From an uncultured Clostridium sp. (lineage in GTDB: Bacteria > Bacillota > Clostridia > Lachnospirales > Lachnospiraceae), in contig USJW01000086.1 in assembly GCA_900555045.1 (NCBI GenBank), forward strand, positions 1 through 21,195: a stretch of DNA of 21,195 nucleotides, in the 5' to 3' direction. Under the pieces are notes generated by a model, which did not search any database, was not told where the DNA came from, and saw nothing but the letters and a program-made list of their open reading frames with translations. The translations under genes and the position numbers were made by a program. Shown here piece by piece: positions 1 through 5,864 of this stretch (the first letter of the stretch is position 1; each line of letters starts with the position of its first letter).

Positions 1-74
1 TTTTTTTTTCAAGCAGAAGACGGCATACGAGATGACGTCAGTGACTGGAGTTCAGACGTGTGCTCTTCCGATCT
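1..74 (+). other. Illumina P7 adapter with T-run (not genomic)
   Basis: Bases 10-33 match the Illumina P7 oligo, 34-40 read GACGTCA as a 7-base index, and 41-74 match the TruSeq-type read-2 adapter ending in GCTCTTCCGATCT. The nine T bases in front fit the poly-T linker by which P7 oligos are attached to a flow cell. Translating across the adapter gives the tell-tale peptides MCSSDL (+) and IGRAHV (-). This is sequencing-library sequence left at a contig end. It should be trimmed, and no gene should be called across it. Confidence 0.98.
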
Positions 75-296
75 GTGTTATCCGCAGGATGCGCTGTGGG
101 ATGTGAGCGCGGGCATCCGCCGATACTGGGATCACGCCTATGAAACATTTGAGCGGCCGGGATCTTCTATTGCGGCACCAAAAACCGTTTTCCCGCAATC
201 CCGCCGCTGTTTCAAAAGCTGCGCTGCCCCGCTTGCGGCGGATTTCTGCAAAACCATCTGATGATTTTAGGGGCAGACTCAAACGACGCAGAGTGA
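75..296 (+). pseudogene. 3' end of a zinc-ribbon-like (CPxCG) protein, frameshifted and truncated by the contig edge
   Basis: Codons from base 76 read CYPQDALWDVSAGIRRYW and on to FERPG. At about 159-161 the sensible reading moves to the frame of base 162, giving IFYCGTKNRFPAIPPLF and then LRCPACGGFL, ending at TGA 294-296. One extra G in the GGG run at 159-161 would join the two parts as FERPG-IFYCG. The joined tail has a CPxCG knuckle plus an upstream YCG, like a small zinc-ribbon fold. The N-terminus is lost beyond the adapter. The break may be a base-call error in thin coverage near the contig end rather than true decay. The stop lies 15 bases before the next start and its TGA sits inside that gene's ribosome site, so the two are probably one transcript. 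I do not recognise the family. Confidence 0.55.
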
Positions 297-311
297 GGAG
301 GGAATGAACAC

Positions 312-845
312 ATGCCTATCTATAATACCGACGACTATCCGCAGGTGATCGGCCGGATAAGCGCAAAGCTGGCGAAGCTGCACATCCCCATGGGGGATGT
401 GCTCCCGGAGGAAGACATTTTGGAATTTGAGCGTTGCGGCAATGTAACGCTCCCGCAGGCATATCGCATGTTTATAAAGGAAGTGGGCGACGGCTGCGGT
501 CGGATGATCGACGGTTTTCGTTTAAACCGGCTGAGGGACATGCGCTGCCAGGACTTGGCCCGGCCGTTTATGCCGGAGGAAGCCTGGATTTGGGAGGATG
601 AGGAAGAGACGGAGGCGCTGTCCGCTGCCATAAAGGAGCGGGTGTGCGGGGGGCAGATCGAGCTGATAAATGTCGGCTGCGGTATGAGCTACCGCCTGAT
701 TGTGGCGGGAAAATGCCGCGGGGAGGTCTGGTGCTTTTCCGACGTCGGCGTCCAGCCCTGCTGCGAGCGCCAGGACTTCCTGGGGTGGTTTGAGCGATGG
801 CTGGATGAACAGGAGAACGTGGACTATTTTAAAGATTCTGTTTGA
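312..845 (+). CDS. SMI1/KNR4 (SUKH-1) family protein, probable immunity protein
   Basis: This 177-residue protein has the SUKH layout. An N-terminal helix region (EEDILEFERCGNVTLP) is followed by the hallmark stretch PQAYRMFIKEVGDGCG at about residues 49-64. The C-terminal half has IELINVGCGMSYRLIV, a RGEVWCFSDVG strand pair and an FLGWFERWLDE helix. Those are the parts of the family that usually bind a toxin partner. SUKH proteins are known as immunity proteins that neutralise toxin domains, often nucleases, of polymorphic and contact-dependent toxins. The ATG at 312 has GAGGAGG about 10 bases upstream. The gene is the first complete one of a tight three-gene run with two other immunity-type proteins. 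Which toxin it blocks cannot be read here. Family call is firm; the immunity role is inferred from family and context. Confidence 0.85.
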   Translation: MPIYNTDDYPQVIGRISAKLAKLHIPMGDVLPEEDILEFERCGNVTLPQAYRMFIKEVGDGCGRMIDGFRLNRLRDMRCQDLARPFMPEEAWIWEDEEETEALSAAIKERVCGGQIELINVGCGMSYRLIVAGKCRGEVWCFSDVGVQPCCERQDFLGWFERWLDEQENVDYFKDSV

Positions 846-863
846 CGAATGAAAGGAACAGAC

Positions 864-1340
864 ATGAAGTATATTGAACAGCTTTACCAGCAGCTTCCGG
901 ATATAAGCGCTCCGGAATTCTACCGGTTGGAGCCGGAGTTTTGCAGTGAGTTTTACCGCTTCCAGGGTGAGAACATGCCGCTGTGTGTGACTGCGTTTCT
1001 GATGGTCGCAAACTGGTCCGCCGCGTCCGTGCGAAGCGGTGCGTGGACATTTTATGAGGCGGCGCGCCCTGAGGATGTGGATTTGACACTGAAATTTTTG
1101 GAGCAGACGGGGAACGATCCGCTCGCGGACATCTTCCGCCTGGGGGTCCATGATTATCAAAATCCAAGGTATGCCGGGAATTGCGATTATCCGGAGGAAT
1201 GGATGGAGGAAGCGGACCAAATTGACGCGTGGGTTGCCGCGCATGAGGATTGGCTGTACGGCTGGGAGAAAAAATTGCTAAACGATAACCGGGAGCAGAT
1301 TTGCAGGTGGATCGCTGTGGAAACGGAGAATATGGTATGA
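864..1340 (+). CDS. DMP19/DUF4375-like protein, possible immunity protein
   Basis: The protein has 158 residues from the ATG at 864. I prefer it to the ATG at 849 because GAAAGGAA (851-858) lies just upstream of 864, while 849 has no ribosome site. The middle part (VRSGAWTFYEAARPEDVDLTLKFLEQTG) resembles the NGGFxQFFxN...ALxxIGA pattern of DMP19/DUF4375 proteins, with a following DIFRLG helix. It is acidic overall, and the C-terminal half is rich in D, E and W (YPEEWMEEADQIDAW). DMP19 itself is a DNA-mimic protein, and the family also turns up among polymorphic-toxin immunity genes. The stop overlaps the next ATG as ATGA, so expression of the two is probably coupled. The family match is by pattern only and moderately sure. 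A bespoke immunity protein of another family is the main alternative. Confidence 0.55.
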   Translation: MKYIEQLYQQLPDISAPEFYRLEPEFCSEFYRFQGENMPLCVTAFLMVANWSAASVRSGAWTFYEAARPEDVDLTLKFLEQTGNDPLADIFRLGVHDYQNPRYAGNCDYPEEWMEEADQIDAWVAAHEDWLYGWEKKLLNDNREQICRWIAVETENMV

Positions 1341-1906
1341 AGTATTATCAGTTGATGTATGACTATGAACATGACGACAATTATGTGTACTGCGACTGGG
1401 AGACGGACGGAAGCTTTGACGACTCGGTTCTGTTGGACGGTGTTCGGATCGGGAACTGGGATCCGGCTGTTTTTAGGTGTGATCCGAAGGACGGCGGCGA
1501 GTGGACCGACTATATCGCCAATACCGGCCGGTGGCTGATGGTGTCAGAGCGATTCTGTGAACTGGCAAAGAGGTTTTTGGGGGATCAGGTGCAGTATCTG
1601 CCTGCGAAGGTGACAGCCCCAAACGGCAGGGAGGTCAATCACACCTGTAACATTCTCAATGTCCTGCCGGTTTTAGAGGCCCTGGATCTGGAGCACTCCT
1701 TGTACGATCAATTCGAGCTGGATGGTGAAAAAATCATGACCGTCGAAAAGTACGCGTTAAAGGGAGCGGCCGTCAAGGGACACCACATATTCCGGCTGAA
1801 GGAGGACAACATCCCGGTTTTCGTCTCCGCGGCGATCCGGGATGTGGTTGAGGCGAACCGGTTGACCGGGTTTGACTTTCTGGAGGTGCGGGTGTGCGGG
1901 GATTGA
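1337..1906 (+). CDS. Imm11/DUF1629-type immunity protein
   Basis: The protein is 189 residues long from the ATG at 1337, which overlaps the previous TGA. An in-frame non-ATG start at 1301 would lie deep inside the upstream gene and is not used. The N-terminus MKYYQLMYDYEHDDNYVYC is followed by GVRIGNWDP, a DYIANTGRWLMVSERF segment, and a C-terminal half with NILNVLPVLEALDLEHS, KYALKG, HHIFRLKEDNIPVFVS and the ending GFDFLEVRV. This order and the FDFLEV ending fit the Imm11 (DUF1629, MXAN_0049-like) immunity family. Such proteins protect the producer and its kin from a cognate toxin. The gene closes the three-gene immunity-type run and is followed by a hairpin. Family call is good; the toxin partner is not in the window. 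Confidence 0.75.
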   Translation: MKYYQLMYDYEHDDNYVYCDWETDGSFDDSVLLDGVRIGNWDPAVFRCDPKDGGEWTDYIANTGRWLMVSERFCELAKRFLGDQVQYLPAKVTAPNGREVNHTCNILNVLPVLEALDLEHSLYDQFELDGEKIMTVEKYALKGAAVKGHHIFRLKEDNIPVFVSAAIRDVVEANRLTGFDFLEVRVCGD

Positions 1907-1918
1907 TCCGCGCTACCT

Positions 1919-1940
1919 GAGGTTGCGCCCATGCAACCTC
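1919..1940. repeat. 8-bp perfect inverted repeat after the immunity array
   Basis: GAGGTTGC at 1919-1926 pairs perfectly with GCAACCTC at 1933-1940 across a 6-base loop, starting 12 bases after the Imm11 stop. No T run follows, so it is a weak candidate for a factor-independent terminator. It also lies just upstream of the XRE gene's promoter, where a palindrome could be an operator. Confidence 0.5.
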
Positions 1941-1947
1941 CTGTTGG

Positions 1948-1976
1948 TGGAAATGTGAAGGCGGCTCTGGTATGAT
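1948..1976 (+). promoter_or_regulatory. Extended -10 promoter for the XRE regulator gene
   Basis: TATGAT at 1971-1976 is preceded by TGG at 1968-1970, giving an extended -10. A poor -35 (TGGAAA, 1948-1953) lies 17 bases upstream. The expected start of transcription near 1983 leaves a short leader with GGGAGG at 1995-2000. The 8-bp palindrome at 1919-1940 is just upstream and may be an operator. Confidence 0.5.
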
Positions 1977-2007
1977 CGCTGTATAAAAAGACGCGGGAGG
2001 TATGTGC

Positions 2008-2544
2008 ATGAGTTTTGCAGAGAATTTAAAACAGATCAGGAAAGACAAAAAATTATCACAGGAGGAACTGGCGGAGCTGTTGGGCGTGAGCAGGCAGGCC
2101 GTGTCCAAGTGGGAACAGGGAATCGGCTATCCGGAGGTAGAGAAGCTGCTGCTGCTCTCCAACAAGCTGAACGTATCGCTGGACAGCTTAATGTCCATGG
2201 AGATCGCCAGGGAGAGCGGCACCCAGGGCAATCAGGTGACCGGAAAAATCATCATCACATCCCCCCACGAGAATGTGGTGGTCACCTGCTATAAGGTGCT
2301 GTCCTCCGGGAAAATGAAGAGTGGAAAACGTTCCCCGCACTATGCCCTGTTCGCCGTCAGCGACGGCTACTCCTTCTGGGGACAGCCCACGACATTTTTG
2401 GGGTGGTACGCGGACAAGGACCCCATCACGAGAGAGATTGCCGAAATTCAAAAGGCGATCACAGAGGGAATTCCTTCCTATGAACTAAAATATAGCGTAA
2501 AAGTAGAACGCCATTGGTGGAGAATGGAAATGAAAGAGGAATGA
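2008..2544 (+). CDS. XRE-family helix-turn-helix regulator with unknown C-terminal domain
   Basis: This 178-residue protein starts with a standard Cro/CI-type DNA-binding domain at about residues 3-60. The helix-turn-helix reads LSQEELAELLGVSRQAVSKWEQG, followed by the usual PEVEKLLLLSNKLNVSLDSLM dimer-type helix. The C-terminal 110 residues (TGKIIITSPHENVVVTCYKV, then SGKRSPHYALFAV, FWGQPTTFLGWYADKD and EIAEIQKAI) look like a small mixed alpha/beta domain seen with such regulators in Clostridia; I know no function for it. I start at the ATG at 2008, because GGGAGG at 1995-2000 is 7 bases away, while the ATG at 2002 is only one base from it. It has its own promoter and is probably co-transcribed with the small Cys-rich gene 36 bases downstream. 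It may control itself or that gene. Confidence 0.85.
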   Translation: MSFAENLKQIRKDKKLSQEELAELLGVSRQAVSKWEQGIGYPEVEKLLLLSNKLNVSLDSLMSMEIARESGTQGNQVTGKIIITSPHENVVVTCYKVLSSGKMKSGKRSPHYALFAVSDGYSFWGQPTTFLGWYADKDPITREIAEIQKAITEGIPSYELKYSVKVERHWWRMEMKEE

Positions 2545-2580
2545 GCCCCCAATGGGCGACGGAAAAGAAAGGAAAAAAAT

Positions 2581-2940
2581 ATGGATTACAGAGAAAAAGC
2601 AATTAAATGTGTACAGAATACGGTTCTCCCGATTCAGAGAGCGCAGTTTGAGGAGTGCGGCCGAAGTTTAGACGAGCAGTACAGGAAATACGGCAACACG
2701 GAGTACTTAATCGCAAACATCATAGAGCCGGGACATGTTTATGACCTGGGCTACCCGAGATGTGTCTGCGAGGAGGTGCTTAGCGGGAAAATAAAGGATG
2801 CCTCGCACTGCGAGTGCTCCCGGCAGAGCATCTTATACATACTCGGGAATTTGCTGCCCGAGAAGACCATCCAGGTGGAAACCATCGAAACGGTCCTTGG
2901 CGGAGGGGAGCGGTGCCGGTTTAAGGTGACTGTGGACTAG
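2581..2940 (+). CDS. Small CxC...CxC protein resembling V4R/ATC-hydrolase-type C-terminal modules
   Basis: This 119-residue protein has no sure family name. Its C-terminal half carries C61-x-C63, 13 residues, then C77-x-C79 in HCECSRQSILYILG, and ends with GGGERCRFKVTVD (C112). A pair of Cys clusters followed by a helix, a strand and a G-x-x-x-C-x-F strand resembles the small-molecule-binding module of V4R and L-2-amino-thiazoline-4-carboxylate hydrolase-like proteins. In those modules the Cys residues can bind metal. AAAGG at 2568-2572 is 8 bases before the ATG. It follows the XRE gene by 36 bases on the same strand, so the XRE protein may regulate it or share a signal with it. Metal or ligand binding is an inference from pattern only. 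Confidence 0.6.
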   Translation: MDYREKAIKCVQNTVLPIQRAQFEECGRSLDEQYRKYGNTEYLIANIIEPGHVYDLGYPRCVCEEVLSGKIKDASHCECSRQSILYILGNLLPEKTIQVETIETVLGGGERCRFKVTVD

Positions 2941-2952
2941 AAGCGCTTCCGT

Positions 2953-3103
2953 GAGGGGTGGCAGATGGGGATTGTGTTGATCCATGAGGCGGGGTAGGCG
3001 GGTGGGGGAAGGCCCCCGGTTGGGCGAGAAACCCGCCCGGTGTGGAATTCCGCCCGGTTGGGAAGTCCCCCGCCCGTGCTCACTCCCCCACTGCCACTCC
3101 CTC
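2953..3103. repeat. Long imperfect palindrome at a convergent gene junction
   Basis: The gap between the converging Cys-rich and SulP genes is very G/C-biased and folds on itself. Bases 2953-2970 (GAGGGGTGGCAGATGGGG) pair with 3086-3103, which read GAGGGAGTGGCAGTGGGG on the other strand. An inner arm GCGGGTGGGGGA near 3000 pairs with TCCCCCGCCC near 3066. Inside are three copies of a CCCGGTTGGG-like unit at 3015, 3036 and 3053. It has no T run, so it is not a classic terminator, but a stem this long could stop transcription both ways. Confidence 0.5.
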
Positions 3104-4743
3104 TACAGCGTTTCCGCCCTCCGCAGCGCCTCGTCGATGCATCCGCAGAAATTCTCTCTTCCCACCTTGTCCACAAACCCGGCTTTCTCCATCACGGACA
3201 TGGGCTGTGGGTTCACGTGGGACAGGATCAGCACGGTTCCCCGCTTCTCGCAGGCCTTCTGAAGCTTCTTTAAGCTGTTAAGCGCGGTGGTGTCCATGGC
3301 CGGGACGCCGCGCATCCGCAGGATCAGGACACGTTTTCCCTCCGCCAGGGCCACCTTGGAGATCTTGTCCGCCGCGCCGAAGAACATGGGGCCGTTGACC
3401 TCAAACACCATGGCGTGGGACGGAACGGGCTTCAGGTCGATGCGCTCTGAGTCCTTCCCCTCCTCGTATTCTTCCAGATATTTCCATCCGTAGATATCCG
3501 TCACATCGCTCATCCGCTTCATGAACAGCAGACAGGCCAATACCAGGCCCACGCCGATGGCCATCACCAGGTCAAAGACCACGGTCAGGAGGCAGGTGAT
3601 CACCAGCACCGCCCAGTCGCTCTTGGGCGCGGTCCGCACGATCTCCACGAACTCTCTCCACTCGCTCATGTTGTAGGCCACCATGAACAGCACGGCCGCG
3701 ATGGCGGGCATGGGAATCAGCGCCGCGTAGGGCATGAGGAACACCAGGATCAGCAGCAGAACCGCCGCGTGGACCATCCCGGCCACCGGGGTGCGGCCGC
3801 CGTTCTTCACGTTGGCGGCGGTTCTGGCGATGGCTCCGGTGGCGGGGATTCCGCCGAACAGGGCGCTGCACGCGTTTCCGACGCCCTGGGCCACCAGCTC
3901 CATGTTGGAGTTGTGCTTGCCGCCCACCATGCCGTCCGCCACCACGCAGGACAGCAGGGACTCGATGGCCGCCAGCACCGCAATGGTCAGGGCATCCGGG
4001 AGCACCGTGCGCATCATCTGCAGATCCGCCGCCGGGAGCTTAAAGTGGGGAAGCCCCGCGGAGATCGTGTACAGATCGCCGATGGTGTTCACATTCAAGT
4101 CAAGCACCTGCACCAGTGCCGCGCAGACCACCACCGCCACCAGGGACGGCGGGATCCGCTTAAAAAACTTCGGCCAGACAATGAGGATGGCCAGGGCCAG
4201 AAGGCCTATGAGAAGTGCCATGGGGTTTAGGGTGTGGAAGCAGCTTACGACCTGCTCCAGCTTCTCCATCGTCTCCACCGGCGCCTTCTCGAAGGTCAGC
4301 CCCAGGAAATCCTTGATCTGCCCTACAAATATGGTCACCGCGATGCCCGTGGTAAATCCGGTCGTGATGGTGTACGGGATAAAGCGGATCAGGCTTCCCA
4401 GACCAAGAAATCCCATGACCATCAGCATGATTCCGGCCATGATGGTGGCGAGCGCCAGGCCGTCCATGCCGTTTTTGGCCACGATCCCGGCGACGATGGT
4501 CGCGAACGCTGCCGTGGGGCCCGCGATCTGCACCTTGCTCCCCCCGAGAAGGGAGATCACGAAGCCCGCCACAACCGCCGTGTAGAGTCCCTGCTCCGGC
4601 GTCACCCCGGACGCCAGGGCCAGGGCGATGGACAGCGGGAGGGCGATGATGGCCACAATAATACCGGAGATCAGGTCATGGACCAGCTGTTCTCCGGTAT
4701 ACCCTTTCAGTGACAAAAATAGCTGCGGTTTTAAATCTTTCAT
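3103..4743 (-). CDS. SulP-family inorganic anion transporter with STAS domain
   Basis: This 546-residue membrane protein is full length for the family. The N-terminal part holds the family signatures LPLSIALALASGVTPEQGLYTAVVAG (about 35-60) and KVQIAGPTAAFATIV (about 70-84). Many hydrophobic segments follow up to about residue 430. The C-terminal 105 residues form a cytoplasmic STAS domain, with VLILRMRGVPAMDTTALNSL at about 472-490; T485 or T486 is at the place phosphorylated in anti-sigma-factor antagonists. SulP proteins move anions such as sulfate, bicarbonate or dicarboxylates across the cell membrane, usually with H+ or Na+; the substrate cannot be told from sequence alone. It has its own promoter at 4787-4815. 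The nearby sulfatase locus makes sulfate a tempting substrate, but the genes are 8 kb apart and not co-regulated on the evidence here. Confidence 0.93.
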   Translation of the reverse strand: MKDLKPQLFLSLKGYTGEQLVHDLISGIIVAIIALPLSIALALASGVTPEQGLYTAVVAGFVISLLGGSKVQIAGPTAAFATIVAGIVAKNGMDGLALATIMAGIMLMVMGFLGLGSLIRFIPYTITTGFTTGIAVTIFVGQIKDFLGLTFEKAPVETMEKLEQVVSCFHTLNPMALLIGLLALAILIVWPKFFKRIPPSLVAVVVCAALVQVLDLNVNTIGDLYTISAGLPHFKLPAADLQMMRTVLPDALTIAVLAAIESLLSCVVADGMVGGKHNSNMELVAQGVGNACSALFGGIPATGAIARTAANVKNGGRTPVAGMVHAAVLLLILVFLMPYAALIPMPAIAAVLFMVAYNMSEWREFVEIVRTAPKSDWAVLVITCLLTVVFDLVMAIGVGLVLACLLFMKRMSDVTDIYGWKYLEEYEEGKDSERIDLKPVPSHAMVFEVNGPMFFGAADKISKVALAEGKRVLILRMRGVPAMDTTALNSLKKLQKACEKRGTVLILSHVNPQPMSVMEKAGFVDKVGRENFCGCIDEALRRAETL

Positions 4744-4786
4744 CTCTCATTTCATCCTTTGCATACTTTTTCAAACTCACCTAAAT

Positions 4787-4815
4787 AATATATCGGCCTG
4801 CAAAGAAGAAATCAA
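4787..4815 (-). promoter_or_regulatory. Sigma-A promoter for the SulP gene
   Basis: On the - strand TTGATT (4810-4815) and TATATT (4787-4792) are separated by exactly 17 bases, matching 4/6 and 5/6 of the consensus. The predicted start near 4780 gives a leader of about 37 bases before the SulP ATG. Confidence 0.7.
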
Positions 4816-4877
4816 GAAAATTTCCAATGTTTCTCATATAGTGCAAAATCTGGCCCCTGGCGCATGGCGGCGCCCCG

Positions 4878-5387
4878 TCAGACCACCCTGATCTCGCCGG
4901 AAATGTGTTCCAACGCCCCGGGCTCCAGCTCACAGGCCAACACCACCTCGTCCGGGATCCCGGTTTTGTTTTGGATCCCAAAGTCCGACGTCCGGCGGTA
5001 GCCGAACCGGCCGTAGTACAGCGGATTTCCCACCAGAAACGCCGCCGTGTAGCCCAGCGCCCGCGCCTTGGCCGCCGCATGGGCGAGGAGCGCGCCGCCG
5101 ATTCCTTGGCTGCGGTTTTCAAGCTTCACGCAGAGCGGTGCCACCAGCACACCCTCAAAAATTCCCTCCTCCGTCCGGACGGCCTGGCGGGTCATCATCA
5201 CGTGGCCGACGAGCCCGGTCTCGTCCTCCGCCACAAACTCCAGCTCCGGGATATAATTCTCCCCCGCCCGCAGCTTCAGCACAAAGTCCTGCTCCGTCCC
5301 GTCGGACACCTGCGCGGTCTCAAAGGCGTTTTTCACCAGCCGGTAAATATTCTCATAATCGTGTGCTTCTGCAAGCCTGATATTCAT
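4878..5387 (-). CDS. GNAT-family N-acetyltransferase (YhbS-like)
   Basis: From the ATG at 5387 the protein has 169 residues (MNIRLAEAHDYENIYRLV). A TTG at 5414 would extend it by nine residues but lacks a ribosome site, while GGGAGAG lies just upstream of 5387. The acetyl-CoA loop is NRSQGIGGALLAHAAAKARALGY, containing the Q-x-x-G-x-G/A motif of GNAT enzymes. After it comes AAFLVGNPLYYGRFGYRRTSDFGI, the conserved core typical of YhbS-type members. Such enzymes transfer acetyl groups from acetyl-CoA to an amine; the substrate is unknown. It lies 23 bases downstream of a decayed second GNAT gene on the same strand, and a small hairpin near 4860-4875 may mark its end. Confidence 0.9.
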   Translation of the reverse strand: MNIRLAEAHDYENIYRLVKNAFETAQVSDGTEQDFVLKLRAGENYIPELEFVAEDETGLVGHVMMTRQAVRTEEGIFEGVLVAPLCVKLENRSQGIGGALLAHAAAKARALGYTAAFLVGNPLYYGRFGYRRTSDFGIQNKTGIPDEVVLACELEPGALEHISGEIRVV

Positions 5388-5410
5388 CTCGTACTCTCCC
5401 GTCTGTCCAT

Positions 5411-5737
5411 TCAATTTCTTACTAAAAGCTTCTTATAAAACCGCACCCCAAAGGCGCAGAACGGCTCGTTAAGCCAATGCTCTTTCTCCGGCTCGTATCC
5501 ATGCCTCCGGTAAAATTCGCACGCCCGCGCATTTTCCCTGAACGCCCAGATAACCGCCTCCTCTTATCCCCCGCGCCTTGCCTGCTCCTCGCCATACTGC
5601 AGCAGCGCTCTCCCGATCCCCTGTCCCTGGGCCTCCGGCGCGATGTAGAGCCGCCAGATCTCAAACGCGTCCGGCCGGTCTGCATCCGCCTGCTCAAGTC
5701 TCCGTATCACCCGAATCTCCCCCTCTGCCCGGCCGCT
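5411..5737 (-). pseudogene. Decayed GNAT acetyltransferase (no N-terminus, in-frame TAA)
   Basis: Reading the - strand from 5737 gives GEIRVIRRLEQAD, then FEIWRLYIAPEAQGQGIGRALLQYGEEQARRGG, a TAA stop at 5564-5566, and in the same frame EEAVIWAFRENARACEFYRRHGYEPEKEHWL, ending FYKKLLVRN at TGA 5411-5413. The parts before and after the stop together make a clean GNAT C-terminal half: acetyl-CoA loop QGQGIGRALL, then REN-ARACEFYRRHGYE. The TAA stands where intact relatives usually have a Tyr, so one base change from TAT or TAC explains it. The N-terminal half is missing: a stop precedes residue 1 of this stretch and no related coding sequence is seen upstream. This is a broken gene beside an intact, different GNAT gene. 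Confidence 0.8.
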
Positions 5738-5753
5738 TTAAGCGGGCCGTTTT
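5730..5753 (+). terminator. Hairpin with T run at the broken end of the GNAT pseudogene
   Basis: CGGCCGC (5730-5736) pairs with GCGGGCCG (5742-5749) with one bulged G, and TTTT follows at 5750-5753 on the + strand. It has the form of a small factor-independent terminator facing right, but no + strand gene ends nearby. It coincides with the point where the GNAT remnant loses its N-terminus, so it may instead be part of the break. Confidence 0.35.
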
Positions 5754-5764
5754 CCTAATTATAC

Positions 5765-5819
5765 GCGCCAAGCCCCGCTGGCGCAAGGGATTGACCGGCC
5801 GTGAGCCAGCAGGTATAAT
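5765..5819 (+). promoter_or_regulatory. Near-consensus sigma-A promoter with upstream palindrome for the YoaP-like gene
   Basis: TTGACC (5791-5796) and a perfect TATAAT (5814-5819) are 17 bases apart. Just upstream of the -35 lies a perfect 6-bp palindrome, GCGCCA (5765-5770) with TGGCGC (5779-5784), which could be an operator or a small hairpin. The predicted start near 5826 leaves about 39 bases before the TTG start codon. Confidence 0.8.
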
Positions 5820-5864
5820 GGAAGATGTTTACAGCTGTCGAAATTGCTTAAGGAGGAAATCATA

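Noticed and set aside
58..261. A 67-residue open frame starting MCSSDL
   Set aside because: The start is adapter sequence; only its genomic part (76-160) is kept as a piece of the frameshifted gene.
52..282. A 76-residue frame on the - strand ending IGRAHV
   Set aside because: IGRAHV is the reverse-strand adapter peptide, and the rest is the shadow of the zinc-ribbon-like tail.
522..1244. A 240-residue frame on the - strand
   Set aside because: It lies antisense to two well-supported immunity-type genes, crosses their junction, and has no recognisable domain.
2984..3262. Small + strand frames (92, 77 and 79 residues) in the spacer after the Cys-rich gene
   Set aside because: They run from the repetitive spacer into the antisense of SulP, overlap each other in different frames, and have low-complexity Pro/Arg composition.
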